Source: CBDCGJ01 sp965238305 (GTDB lineage: Bacteria; Pseudomonadota; Alphaproteobacteria; GCA-2731375). From it: a DNA stretch of 64,000 bases. The notes below the pieces were generated by a model. It was not told where the DNA came from. It did not search any database and saw only the letters and a list, made by a program, of their open reading frames with translations. A program made the translations under genes and the position numbers. Location: the NCBI GenBank assembly GCA_965238305.1, contig CBDEHK010000001.1:1488001-1552000 (forward strand), read 5' to 3'. Positions 43,851 to 53,090 of the stretch are shown piece by piece; position 1 is the first letter of the stretch; every line of letters begins with the position of its first letter.

Positions 43851-45243
43851 TGCTGACATCGTCGTTCTGGGTGCCGGGCCCGCCGGTTTGGCTGCTGCTC
43901 GCCTAGCTGGCGAAGGGGGTGCGAAAGTCACTCTTGTTGACGAGCAAACCACACCGGGCGGACAGATTTATCGCGGCGTTTTGAAGGCGTCTGCCGAACA
44001 ACAACGCGTTCTCGGAAATAGCTATACCGAAGGTCAGACGCTGGCGCGCAGGATCGACCATGACAATGTCACCCATCATGCGGCGGCAACAATTTGGCGG
44101 GTCGACGAAGACGGTACGGTTTATTTTTCCGTCGCTGGCAAAGCGCAATCAATCAAAGGTCGACATGTGATCATCGCGACCGGTGCGTTGGAGCGGCCGG
44201 TGCCGGTCCCGGGTTGGACACTGCCGGGCGTGATGACGGCTGGCGCGGCGCAAATCATGCTGAAATCCAGCGGCTTGGTAGCGGAAAATGCGGTCCTGAT
44301 CGGGTGCGGGCCGTTGCTTTACCTTGTCGCCAGTCAATTGGCGAAAGCCGGTTCGCCGCCGCGTGCGCTCGTCGAAACGCAGTCGTTCGGCGATGAAATT
44401 GCGGCCATGAAGCATCTACCGATATCGCCAACCGCATGGAGGTATCTTGCCAAAGGATTGGTGCTGATACGCCAGGTGAAAGCCGCTGGTATCGCGCGTT
44501 ACAAAGGCGCCTGCGACATCACACTTCTGGGCAGTAGTCGCCTCAATGCGGTGCAGTTTAACGCCGCTGGTAAAGATCATCGGATCGACTGCGACGTCGC
44601 TTTGTTGCATGCCGGGGTGGTTCCGAACACGCAGATTACGCGCGCCCTACGTCTTGAACATTATTGGAACGGGACCCAGCGATGCTTCCACCCCGTGAGC
44701 GATGAATGCGGGGTGACATCCAACCCTATTTTCAGCGTTGCTGGAGACGGCGCTGGGATTAATGGCGCTAAAGCGGCAGCTTTGGCCGGTGAAATTGCGG
44801 CGCTGAATGCCCTTAAACTACTTGAATTCGTTCGGGCCGATAAGTTTGAAACTCAGGCAGAGGGGCGGTGCCTCGCTCTGCAACGCGAAAAATCCATTCG
44901 TCCGTTTCTTGACGCTCTATATCCACCGGCGGTGGAATTTCTCCGGCCCGGTGACGATACGATGGTATGCCGATGCGAAGAGGTGACGGCTGGCGAGATC
45001 CGAAAATATGCTGATCTGGGCTGCGTCGGACCGAACCAGACAAAAGCGTTCGGACGGGTTGGCATGGGTCCATGCCAAGGCCGTTATTGTGGCTTGGTTG
45101 TGACAGAGATACTGGCGCAGGAAAACAATCTCAGCCAAACCGAAGTCGGCGCCTATCGAATTCGTGCTCCTTTGAAACCGGTTAGCCTAGGGGAAATCGC
45201 AAATTTTTCGGCAATTGCATTTAATGAAGCATTGGACTATTAG
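43843..45243 (+). CDS. FAD/NAD(P)-binding oxidoreductase alpha subunit with C-terminal Fe-S domain (HcnB-like)
   Basis: A 466-residue protein. The N-terminal FAD fold is IVVLGAGPAGLAAARLAGEGG. A second nucleotide fold lies near residue 145 (NAVLIGCGPLLYLVASQLA). The C-terminal BFD-like domain has four cysteines: VCRCEEVT, LGCVGPNQ is partly in line, and GPCQGRYCG. This is the standard layout of the HcnB/opine oxidase A subunit. With the two preceding genes it forms a membrane-linked or quinone-reducing amine dehydrogenase. Confidence 0.88.
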   Translation: MTDADIVVLGAGPAGLAAARLAGEGGAKVTLVDEQTTPGGQIYRGVLKASAEQQRVLGNSYTEGQTLARRIDHDNVTHHAAATIWRVDEDGTVYFSVAGKAQSIKGRHVIIATGALERPVPVPGWTLPGVMTAGAAQIMLKSSGLVAENAVLIGCGPLLYLVASQLAKAGSPPRALVETQSFGDEIAAMKHLPISPTAWRYLAKGLVLIRQVKAAGIARYKGACDITLLGSSRLNAVQFNAAGKDHRIDCDVALLHAGVVPNTQITRALRLEHYWNGTQRCFHPVSDECGVTSNPIFSVAGDGAGINGAKAAALAGEIAALNALKLLEFVRADKFETQAEGRCLALQREKSIRPFLDALYPPAVEFLRPGDDTMVCRCEEVTAGEIRKYADLGCVGPNQTKAFGRVGMGPCQGRYCGLVVTEILAQENNLSQTEVGAYRIRAPLKPVSLGEIANFSAIAFNEALDY

Positions 45244-45321
45244 GCAAAGAACCATTCATCAATTGAGAAGATTGTTGCGATAGTCTGACAGCCGCTTAGC
45301 GTTGTGTGAAGATTGGCCTAG

Positions 45322-45861
45322 ATGTCTGTAGAGAATAATATTGAATTTTTTTTTGATTACTGGCGCAGTATTTGCGACGGAAATCTGGTTCCGCGGAAAG
45401 CCGCTTTTGATCCAGCGGCGGTGCCATATTTGCTGCCTAATATCTCCATCCTGGAGTATTTTTCGGAAACCAAACTAATATATCGTCTGCAAGGAACAGC
45501 GCGGGCCGGGGCCACTGAACAAGACCGCACCGGGAATAATCTGCTCGATTTCCCACAACCGGATATGCAGCGGACGGTTGCTGACAGGTTGCGCGCCGTT
45601 GTGCAGCAACCTTGCGGGCTCTATAGCGAGTATGGTGTTAAATACGCAATCAGTGGTGTGCAACGCACCGCAACATTGTTTCTGCCACTTGCGAATGATG
45701 AAGGTACAGTGCGTTTTATCATCGACTGGACCGATCTGATGGAACCGCATTTCCGTCAAGCCCGCATGGTTCCGGACATTGATGAAATGTTGTTTGGGCC
45801 GACAGAACTATTTGTCGTTGACTATCGCGACATCGGTGCCGGTATTCCAAATTTCAAATAA
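45322..45861 (+). CDS. PAS domain protein (PAS_5 type)
   Basis: A 179-residue single-domain protein. The sequence PAAVPYLLPNISILEYF, followed by IYRLQGTARAGATEQDRTGNNLLDF, follows the PAS_5 pattern common in Rhodospirillales. There is no output domain. Such proteins bind a small ligand or act as partners in signalling; role unknown. It lies 78 bp after the amine dehydrogenase operon, and may or may not be co-transcribed. Confidence 0.82.
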   Translation: MSVENNIEFFFDYWRSICDGNLVPRKAAFDPAAVPYLLPNISILEYFSETKLIYRLQGTARAGATEQDRTGNNLLDFPQPDMQRTVADRLRAVVQQPCGLYSEYGVKYAISGVQRTATLFLPLANDEGTVRFIIDWTDLMEPHFRQARMVPDIDEMLFGPTELFVVDYRDIGAGIPNFK

Positions 45862-45952
45862 GGCTGGGGCTTAGTTGCATCCTGCCGTGACCGAACCTAC
45901 TATTGCCGCTCCTGATTTTCCCACGATGATGTAAACTCTAGGTAGCGTCAAC

Positions 45953-47050
45953 ATGTCTGACAATCCGAACGCCCCGCGGGTCACGCCAATCACTTCTGTC
46001 GGTGACGATCCACGTCGTTATGCGTTTACTGTGTGGAATTATCGTCAGGGCGAAATTGTGGCGGCGATGATTTATCTGGGAAATCAGCTTGGTCTCTATA
46101 AAGCGATGGCGAACGCCGGACCGATTGGGGCCGAGGAATTGGCTGGCAAGACCAAATTACATGGGCGCTGGATATTGGAATGGTTGCGTTTACAGGCGGC
46201 GGCCAAACTAGTTGATTACTGCGGTGAAGATCGCTTTCAATTACCTGACGCAGCGCTCGATCTGCTTGTTGACGATCAGAACAAATCATTTGCTGCCGGG
46301 GAATTTGCCGGTCCGGACATGGCCGACACATTGGCCCGCTTAACAGAGAACTTCCGCACCGGGCTTGGTAATAGTTACGAAGACGCCGGACCCGAAGGGG
46401 CTCATCGCGGTGAACGCCGGCACTGGCAAGCGGCACGCAACGATCTGATCCCTAAAATGATTCCAACGTTAGCCGGTGTGGAAGAAAAATTGCAAGCCGG
46501 TGCCCTTGTGGCGGATATTGGCTGCGGCGATGGTGCGGCCGTATTGGCGTTGGCAGAAAGCTATCCCAACAGTCACATCGTCGGAATTGAACCAAGCCGT
46601 CATGCAGTTGCCCTGGTTCAGACCAAGGCCGATGATATGGCGCTCAAAAATGTCGAACTTATCCATGCCGGCGGTGAGGAGCTTACCAGCGAGGTGGGTT
46701 TCGACTTTATCCTAACCCTTGATTGTCTGCATGACATGACCAGGCCGGCCGTTGTGATGGCGGCGATCAAGCGACATCTGAAAGTCGACGGCACCTGGTT
46801 CATCAAGGATATTCGTTCAAAGCCAAATTTCGAAGACAATCTTCGTAACCCAATGCTAGCGATGATGTACGGCTTTTCGCTGATGTCCTGCATGTCGTCA
46901 GCCTTGTCGGAACCGGGTGGTGCTGGCCTCGGCACTTTGGGTTTTAACCCGGAAGTCGCAAAACGAATGACCAGCGAAGCCGGATTTACACAATTCCAGA
47001 TGCATGATTTCAAGGACCCCGGCAATCTATACTATGAAATCCGTCACTGA
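45953..47050 (+). CDS. Class I SAM-dependent methyltransferase with N-terminal winged-helix-like domain
   Basis: A 365-residue protein. Residues 30-100 look like the winged-helix dimerisation part of O-methyltransferase-like proteins (QLGLYKAMANAGPIGAEELA, then HGRWILEWLRLQAAAKLV). The SAM-binding motif is VADIGCGDGAAVLALAESYP near residue 185, and motif II follows at HIVGIEPS. This layout is seen in methyltransferases related to mycobacterial Rv2258c. Substrate unknown. A decayed enoyl-CoA hydratase end lies just beyond its stop, on the other strand. Confidence 0.88.
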   Translation: MSDNPNAPRVTPITSVGDDPRRYAFTVWNYRQGEIVAAMIYLGNQLGLYKAMANAGPIGAEELAGKTKLHGRWILEWLRLQAAAKLVDYCGEDRFQLPDAALDLLVDDQNKSFAAGEFAGPDMADTLARLTENFRTGLGNSYEDAGPEGAHRGERRHWQAARNDLIPKMIPTLAGVEEKLQAGALVADIGCGDGAAVLALAESYPNSHIVGIEPSRHAVALVQTKADDMALKNVELIHAGGEELTSEVGFDFILTLDCLHDMTRPAVVMAAIKRHLKVDGTWFIKDIRSKPNFEDNLRNPMLAMMYGFSLMSCMSSALSEPGGAGLGTLGFNPEVAKRMTSEAGFTQFQMHDFKDPGNLYYEIRH

Positions 47051-47130
47051 TTAATTACCGGTGAATTCCGTCGGTCGCCGTTCGATGAAGGCGCAAAGAC
47101 CTTCATGAAAGTAATTTGAAATCGCCCAAA
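47051..47130 (-). pseudogene. Remnant of an enoyl-CoA hydratase 3' end
   Basis: On the minus strand, about 25 codons ending in TAA at 47051-47053 read NYFHEGLCAFIERRPTEFTG. This closely parallels the C-terminus of the intact enoyl-CoA hydratase at 25032 (EGVAHFIEKRHPKFTGH). Upstream the similarity fades and there is no open gene. The rest of the interval to 47382 holds nothing else that I can support. Confidence 0.6.
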
Positions 47131-47382
47131 TGCTGTATAGGAGGGAAAGAAGTAAATAAATTAGCTGATATTGGCGCGCAGGATTTAGCAGCATACTTAG
47201 TTTTCTCGCGTCAACGGTTTTAGGTTCAGCTGCGCAAAAATCAGGAGCAACTTTACCTCAGTAAGTCGCAAACAATAACCTACAGTGGCAACAATATTTG
47301 CATGCATAATGTTTCCCACGGCTTTACATAGTGCGGTCGGACCCACATTATCAATTCCTATAAAATTGAAAGAGAAAATCAT

Positions 47383-48339
47383 ATGCCCGCGACGATGCAT
47401 CCGCAGATGAAAGCTGCGGTGGAGAAAAACGCCGAATTTGGCAAGATGCCGGTGCCTTCTTTGGCATCGGTCGATGCGATGCGGGCCCATTATCTGCGGT
47501 CCCGCGAATTCTGGAACGAAGTAACACCGGCAATGGCGGCCATAAGCGATCATGTCGTCAACTCGCCTGCAGGCGACGTCCCGGTACGGCTTTACCAACC
47601 CAGCGATCGGGGGAAACTACCACTATTGCTTTATTGCCATGGCGGTGGTTTTGTTTACGGCAATCTGGATAGCCATGACAATATTTGTCGGCAATTGGCC
47701 AGCCGGTCCGGTTGGTCGGTGCTCGCGATCGACTATCATTTAGCACCGGAACACAAATTTCCAACGCCGTTGGAAGATGTCTTCGCAACGATTGATTGGC
47801 TGGATGGGAAGGCGGATGCGTTTGACCTTGATCTGCAGACTGTCGCAGCCGGCGGCGATTCCGCCGGGGCCGCGATCATGTTGGGCGTAGCAATGGATTT
47901 ACGTCGACGCCGGGCTGATTATTTAAAGCAACTTGTGCTGGTCTACGGCAATTATGGGCTTGGAAATGATAGCCATTCGATGCGTCAGTTCGGCGCTGGA
48001 GAATTTGGCTTAGGCCCGGAACTGCGGCAGTTTTTCCGTAACTCATATTTAGGCCAAGAAGCAGATTGGGCAGACCCGCGGGTGGCGGCATTGCAAGCTG
48101 ACCTGAGCGCCATGCCGCCGGCCTATTTGATTGCGGCGGAGATGGATCCCCTGCACGATAATAGTCCGGCCCTAGCGGAAAGACTAAAGGCGGCGGGGGT
48201 GCCGGCAACCAGCAAGACCTATCGCGGGGTCCTCCATGGGTTCATGCATTACACGCGCTGTTGCGAAGTGTCGATACAAGCCCATAATGACGCTGCGGCG
48301 GCTCTTCGCGCCGTGGCCGCGCCAGCACTGGCGGCATGA
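47383..48339 (+). CDS. Alpha/beta hydrolase (hormone-sensitive lipase family esterase)
   Basis: A 318-residue esterase. The oxyanion motif is YCHGGGFVYG (HGGG at 86-89), the nucleophile elbow GGDSAGA (Ser160), the acid in AAEMDPLHD and the catalytic His in HGFMHY. This is the HSL (family IV) pattern, acting on short-chain acyl esters. No signal peptide, so cytoplasmic. It is convergent with the peptide-transporter permease (6-bp gap). Natural substrate unknown. Confidence 0.92.
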   Translation: MPATMHPQMKAAVEKNAEFGKMPVPSLASVDAMRAHYLRSREFWNEVTPAMAAISDHVVNSPAGDVPVRLYQPSDRGKLPLLLYCHGGGFVYGNLDSHDNICRQLASRSGWSVLAIDYHLAPEHKFPTPLEDVFATIDWLDGKADAFDLDLQTVAAGGDSAGAAIMLGVAMDLRRRRADYLKQLVLVYGNYGLGNDSHSMRQFGAGEFGLGPELRQFFRNSYLGQEADWADPRVAALQADLSAMPPAYLIAAEMDPLHDNSPALAERLKAAGVPATSKTYRGVLHGFMHYTRCCEVSIQAHNDAAAALRAVAAPALAA

Positions 48340-48345
48340 ACCTAT

Positions 48346-49308
48346 TCAAGTGTCGTAACGCACTTTCGGATCAAGGAAACCATAGCTCAGGTCGACCAAT
48401 AGGTTGACGGTTATGACAATCAACGTGAATATCAGCGAAATACCCGCAATCATCGGATAATCACGCTCACCAACGGCTGCAAGGAGCAAGGTGCCGACAC
48501 CTGGAATATTGAAAATGCTTTCGATGATGACGGTGCCGCCAAAAAGGACCGGCACCAGCAGTCCAATTAACGTGACCACCGGAATCATGGCGTTTTTCAA
48601 TGCATGTCGAAATATAATGACATATTCGCGCTGGCCTTTGGCCCAGGCGGTGCGGATATAATCCTGATTGAGCACCTCCAGCATCATCGTTCGGGTCATT
48701 CGCATAATAACAGCCGAGAAGGGCAAACTTAGAACCACAGCGGGAATGACAAATTTTTTCAAATTAAGAATTGGATTTTCGCTGAACGGCACCACTTCAA
48801 GGGGCGGTGTCCAACCCCACCACACTGATGGCAATACCACCACCATCGTGCCGAGCCAGAACCCCGGCACTGCCAGGCCGATGATAGAACCGCTGCGCGC
48901 TAAATGATCACCGGTAGATTCAGGACGCAGGGCGGAATAAATTCCGACGGAAAATCCTGCTATCAAGGCAAAGATCAAAGCGAATATCCCAAGTTCGATG
49001 GTGCGCGGCAGATGAAATAAAATTTCGTCGATCACTGGCGTTCCCAGACGCAAAGATTTTCCTAAATCGCCGTGCAGGAAGAAATCTGACATCCAATTTA
49101 GGTATTGCACCGGAATTGGTTGGTCCAAGCCCAATTGCTTGGCGATTTTCGCGCGCAGAGCATCGTCGATGACACCGTAATCTGTGTCGGTCAATATCAA
49201 ATCGACGAGCTTGCCCGGCATCATACGGGTCACCGAGAAAACAATAATGCTGGTCAGGAAAACGGTCGGTACTAAAGCGATCAGCCGGCGAAATATATAG
49301 GTTTGCAT
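48346..49308 (-). CDS. ABC transporter permease, dipeptide/oligopeptide type (DppB-like)
   Basis: A 320-residue membrane protein with six hydrophobic helices, the N-terminal LIALVPTVFLTSIIVFSVTRMMPG and the EAA-loop region DYIRTAWAKGQREYVIIFRHALKNAMIPV. It is the B-type permease of peptide/nickel importers. The binding protein, second permease and ATPases of a complete importer are absent on both sides. It may work with a system elsewhere or be left over from a rearrangement. Confidence 0.9.
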   Translation of the reverse strand: MQTYIFRRLIALVPTVFLTSIIVFSVTRMMPGKLVDLILTDTDYGVIDDALRAKIAKQLGLDQPIPVQYLNWMSDFFLHGDLGKSLRLGTPVIDEILFHLPRTIELGIFALIFALIAGFSVGIYSALRPESTGDHLARSGSIIGLAVPGFWLGTMVVVLPSVWWGWTPPLEVVPFSENPILNLKKFVIPAVVLSLPFSAVIMRMTRTMMLEVLNQDYIRTAWAKGQREYVIIFRHALKNAMIPVVTLIGLLVPVLFGGTVIIESIFNIPGVGTLLLAAVGERDYPMIAGISLIFTLIVITVNLLVDLSYGFLDPKVRYDT

Positions 49309-49364
49309 TGCTAGAGCAGGTCGCTTTTTAAATTGGCCATAGGATTAATCGGTCTGGGCAGGAA

Positions 49365-50762
49365 TTAGCCCGCCTCCTTTTGATACCAAACCAAGCGACG
49401 GCCACTGGCGGACACGGTTTCTTCTTTCACAATTCTTGCCATCGTCGTTATGGCATCGCGAAAGTTTGGGAAGTTATAATCAGGAAAGACGTCTTCGCGC
49501 AACGCTAACATTTGCTGCATTGTCGGGTCGGATTTTTCGACAAATTCAATAACGCCAGTTGGGGCCAATCCAGTAAGCCATTCGACAACTTGCGGTAGCG
49601 GAACATTTCGGCCAACCGCAAGATGATGTTCGAAAGCCAGTGCCAGCAAGGCATCCGCATTCGCGCGATCTTGAATTCCTGAGCGTTCGTTCTGTCTCCA
49701 ACCTTGGTTTGGGCTTGGATTGGCTGCGTCTAAAATCAACGGTAGAAAGTCTAATTTCGTCGCTTGCGCGCGCGTAAATGCTCGACTATTTGCCGTTGGG
49801 TCAAAATCGAATCCGATAACCTGCGAAGCGCCGGCGCTAAGCGCCAGTGCCGAATAATCGCCGGTGTTGCAGCCGACATCCCAAAGTTGGTGCGGTTTTG
49901 ATTTTTCGACAAATTCGGCAACAAATCGTCGCTTGGCACTGTTCTCGTTGCTCGCGTAGGAATGTGTATTGGCATAGTCCGACCAGGTCGTTTTGCTACC
50001 TGTCGTTTCTAGTTTCGCAATCCACTTGCGCATTTGCTGCAACATTGATCGGAAAGACGAGATTGGAAATTTTCGTTTAGGTTTGGCTGTGGTCTTGTTC
50101 CCCGACTCCAGCGATTTTTGTTGCAGCGACGCTTGCAAGGTGACGTGCACAAAAGCATTCCATCCAATTCGTTTGTAAATCGGTAATATTCGCGCTAGAT
50201 CGTTTGTCGTAATACCTTCCAAACTTCCCCGGTACCAGGCGTTGGGCGCTACGTCCAAAGAACTGTTGACCAAAAGCGGGTTTAGAAACTGTTCGCAAAA
50301 TTGACGATGACCCACCCAGTATTCACCGTCGCGATAAGGCCGTAGTGACAATAGGTCGATGAAGATTGGCTTGGTTCCCTGGAACTGGATATTGTAGGCG
50401 CTGGCATCAGATAGGGTGACACCGTCTTCGAGTAAGGCCAGATGAAAATCCAAATGGAACAAGGCGGCGGCCTTCAACGCGGCGAAAGACCATTCGTAAG
50501 GATAGGACACAAAAGAGAGCCGGGGATGTTCGACGATAAAAGCGACATCGTCTCGATTGTCGGATAGTTGAGGGACATTTTTTTCTTCAGATCCGACAAG
50601 CCAGCCGCGATTGACCATTTTCCCCAGAACACCGCTGTCACGTACAAACTTGTAATCATCGCCAGCAGACTTATGTACGCTACGATATATACGTCCGTCG
50701 ATTTCGTAGACAAATCCCCCTGGATCTCGAAAGGAACCGGGTATCGGCGCCGGTCGCGTCAC
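49365..50762 (-). CDS. SAM-dependent methyltransferase, NoeA-like
   Basis: A 465-residue two-part protein. The first 230 residues are kinase-like in style (VTLSDASAYNIQFQGTKPIFID resembles a kinase catalytic loop, N and D). The C-terminal half has the SAM motif LWDVGCNTGDYSALALSAGA. This combination is known from nodulation protein NoeA-like and glycan-modifying methyltransferases (family knowledge). Start is GTG 50762, directly after the TAG of the small membrane protein (TAGGTG). The two genes form a tight pair. Substrate unknown, possibly a surface or secreted glycan. Confidence 0.85.
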   Translation of the reverse strand: MTRPAPIPGSFRDPGGFVYEIDGRIYRSVHKSAGDDYKFVRDSGVLGKMVNRGWLVGSEEKNVPQLSDNRDDVAFIVEHPRLSFVSYPYEWSFAALKAAALFHLDFHLALLEDGVTLSDASAYNIQFQGTKPIFIDLLSLRPYRDGEYWVGHRQFCEQFLNPLLVNSSLDVAPNAWYRGSLEGITTNDLARILPIYKRIGWNAFVHVTLQASLQQKSLESGNKTTAKPKRKFPISSFRSMLQQMRKWIAKLETTGSKTTWSDYANTHSYASNENSAKRRFVAEFVEKSKPHQLWDVGCNTGDYSALALSAGASQVIGFDFDPTANSRAFTRAQATKLDFLPLILDAANPSPNQGWRQNERSGIQDRANADALLALAFEHHLAVGRNVPLPQVVEWLTGLAPTGVIEFVEKSDPTMQQMLALREDVFPDYNFPNFRDAITTMARIVKEETVSASGRRLVWYQKEAG

Positions 50763-50999
50763 CTAATTACCGGGTTCTTCGTCATCAGTTGCCGCATGGC
50801 TCGTGTTTTTACCCGAAAAGAAGCTCTTTACTTTTTGCCAGTATATGCCGATTACCGCCAAACCAGCTGCGATACCGCCGATGAGACCTTGTAAGATTAT
50901 GCTACCTGTCCCTGGATCAAGGTAGGCATAGACCGGGTTGGTGACAATGAAAGTAAAGGCGATGATCAGCAACACTTGTCGACATAAATTCGACGTCAA
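50763..50999 (-). CDS. Small membrane protein with AYLDPGTGS motif
   Basis: A 78-residue protein. A signal-like N-terminus ends at VYA, the mature part begins YLDPGTGSIILQGLIGG, and a single membrane helix and a basic, then acidic tail follow. This motif is common in a small family of unknown function found beside glycan or capsule genes. The start is TTG 50999 with GAGGAG eight bases upstream, so this unusual start codon is well supported. It is joined to the NoeA-like gene without a gap. Confidence 0.82.
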   Translation of the reverse strand: MTSNLCRQVLLIIAFTFIVTNPVYAYLDPGTGSIILQGLIGGIAAGLAVIGIYWQKVKSFFSGKNTSHAATDDEEPGN

Positions 51000-51328
51000 A
51001 ACAAATACTCCTCACAATTCAAACGCCATATCAAATCAAACCGTAAACAAACTACCAAAACTCGTACTATTGATCCAGGAATAATCAGCTTTGACCAATG
51101 CATTTGGCGCGCCCGAAACTACAATCCGGCCCGTGTTCGCAGGTCGATGGCGTATCGGCTTTGCAGTCGTTCACTTTTGTCAAGTTGTTGAAAATCAGCC
51201 TTATCTATATCAACAATGCATAAACAATCGTTATCTTGTGCGAGCGTTGGGAATAAATATTATGGCTTTCGACCCGCATTTCAACTCCTACAAAATTCTT
51301 TCCAATATGTTGAGGTAAGGCGTCTACA
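51000..51328. other. Intergenic region upstream of the TauD-like gene
   Basis: A 329-bp region between divergent genes. An 18-codon ORF (ATG 51262, reading MAFDPHFNSYKILSNMLR, stop at 51316-51318) ends 10 bp before the TauD-like start and has GGGA upstream; it could be a leader peptide, but nothing proves translation. A longer TTG-started frame from 51091 is not convincing. No clear promoter motif found. Confidence 0.35.
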
Positions 51329-52213
51329 ATGAGTGTTAATAATTTCACGAACAACAACGTTCGGCCGAGATCCTGGCGACAACAGGATTTCGCGCGGGCC
51401 GGGTTGCCGGTTTATGATGTTGAAGACAGCTCGGGCATTCGCGCGGAATTGCGCGATGGCGCCGGATTTGTTTTGGTGCCCAATTTTACCGATAGCGATG
51501 GGACAAGGGCGGCTTCCCGGTTGCGGCGGTTTGGAGCCGACTTTGGGCGTTTGTTGGCTCAGAACGCGGCTGGCGAAACCCTGGTCGAAATCGCGGATTA
51601 TTCCGATGAAGATGAATTCGACGATCGCGGTTATCGCTCCCCTGGCGAATTGACGCCGCATACCGATCCGCCGCCTTTGATCGTATTGCTTTGTATAAAG
51701 CCGGCTCGTCTTGGCGGTATCAACAGGTTGGTCAGTGCTGAAGCTATCCGCGAAGCGATCTTGGTCGAAAACCCCGAACTGCTGTCGATATTGCAGGCCG
51801 GGTTTGAGTTTTTTATGCCGGATGAGAAGACGGCCGGGGCCGGCAGAGTACGTGATAATATGCCCATTTTCATCGATGGCCCGGGCGGTTTAAGTTGTGT
51901 TTATTATCGACCGTTTATTGAGCGGGCGGTCGAAGTGACCGGCGTGCCGTTATCGAAAAAGTCGATTGCGGCACTTGATTTGTTCGATCGTTTCACGACG
52001 GATCCGGCCTTTCAGGTTCAATATATGCTGAGGCCAGGCGAAATGCTGATCTTGAACAATTGCCGCGTCCTGCATGCCCGCGACGAATACGAGGACTGGC
52101 CGGAAAAAGCGGAGCGACGACGCTTGCTGCGCTTATGGCTTGATGCCGATTGGTTGCCGGATCCGCCCGCCGCTCATGCCGGACGCCGCAATCCGATGGA
52201 ACAGATGCTCTGA
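51329..52213 (+). CDS. TauD/TfdA-type 2-oxoglutarate/Fe(II) dioxygenase
   Basis: A 294-residue enzyme. The iron ligands are H111 and D113 (TPHTDPPP) and a distal His in NCRVLHARDEY; the 2OG-binding Arg lies in RRRLLRLWLD. The LRPGEMLILNN stretch is typical of the gamma-butyrobetaine hydroxylase/TauD superfamily. It hydroxylates a small molecule; the substrate is not apparent. It is convergent with a methyltransferase gene with no gap. Confidence 0.9.
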   Translation: MSVNNFTNNNVRPRSWRQQDFARAGLPVYDVEDSSGIRAELRDGAGFVLVPNFTDSDGTRAASRLRRFGADFGRLLAQNAAGETLVEIADYSDEDEFDDRGYRSPGELTPHTDPPPLIVLLCIKPARLGGINRLVSAEAIREAILVENPELLSILQAGFEFFMPDEKTAGAGRVRDNMPIFIDGPGGLSCVYYRPFIERAVEVTGVPLSKKSIAALDLFDRFTTDPAFQVQYMLRPGEMLILNNCRVLHARDEYEDWPEKAERRRLLRLWLDADWLPDPPAAHAGRRNPMEQML

Positions 52214-53023
52214 TTATTTCGCTCTAGCTTGGAAAAGATGCGTGTGTTGAGGCACGACGAGGTTCGAACCATCCCGATATTGCGCCACGCCATTGAGAAT
52301 TTGTTCAACAATTCGTTGCATGATCTCTTTGCCTCTTTTTTCAACGATCGCGCCAACCGGATTACCCATGATCTCGTTCCTTATTGCGCTCTCGGTGTTC
52401 TTAACAACCCGGTTTAGGGCGATTTTTTGCCGTGAAATATCGCTAAAACCACACTCAGAAAGACGGTTTTTCAACACTTCGCGCCCCTTATAAGAAAAAG
52501 GTGCAAGCGATTTTTGTGCGGTTTGGTTGTCGACATATTCACCAAGCGCTTTCGCCATGGCGGAAAAAAGAGGGCTGGGGCCGCTCCATATCGTTATCGC
52601 AAGCAGTCCGCCGGTGCGTAAAACCCGCCGCATTTCCCGCAATGCTGCAATTTCTTCAGGAAAGAATTGGAACCCTTGCTGGCAAAAAACTTTTGAGAAC
52701 TCATTGTCGCCAAATGGCATGTCTTCGACCCCTGCGACATGCCATTCGCAAGAACGTGAAGGTGGGTCAGTCAATTTTCGAGCGGTTGATATCATGCTTT
52801 CGTTAAGGTCGGCGCCGGCAATTCTGGCTTCTGGTCCAACCCGTTGCCGAGCTTCGCGCGCTAAAATGCCAGTACCGCAGGCGACATCTAATATCGCATC
52901 GTCGCTATCTAGCGGAACCAAATCTAAAGTAGCCTCCGCCAAAGGCCCGAACATCGCCGGCACTTTTTGGGCTTCATAAATATCGGCGGCATTTCCCGAC
53001 AACTGAAAATTTTCCCGCGACAT
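52214..53023 (-). CDS. Class I SAM-dependent methyltransferase
   Basis: A 269-residue methyltransferase of the UbiE/Coq5 style. Motif I is AILDVACGTGILAREARQ, motif post-I GADLNESMI, and motif II near MPFGDNEFSKVFCQQGFQFF. Then comes the MRRVLRTGGLLAITIW helix-strand. It methylates a small molecule or quinone-like substrate, unknown. It is convergent with the TauD-like gene, directly abutting. Confidence 0.9.
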   Translation of the reverse strand: MSRENFQLSGNAADIYEAQKVPAMFGPLAEATLDLVPLDSDDAILDVACGTGILAREARQRVGPEARIAGADLNESMISTARKLTDPPSRSCEWHVAGVEDMPFGDNEFSKVFCQQGFQFFPEEIAALREMRRVLRTGGLLAITIWSGPSPLFSAMAKALGEYVDNQTAQKSLAPFSYKGREVLKNRLSECGFSDISRQKIALNRVVKNTESAIRNEIMGNPVGAIVEKRGKEIMQRIVEQILNGVAQYRDGSNLVVPQHTHLFQARAK

Positions 53024-53090
53024 CTCGCCACCTATAGCTAGTAAAAAAAATCAAGTGTAGGCGATATTCTTGCCGTCGGGTAGGAAAGGC

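Noticed and set aside
51091..51318. A 75-codon TTG-started ORF before the TauD-like gene
   Set aside because: No ribosome site and low-quality protein sequence; only its last 18 codons, starting with ATG, seemed worth noting.
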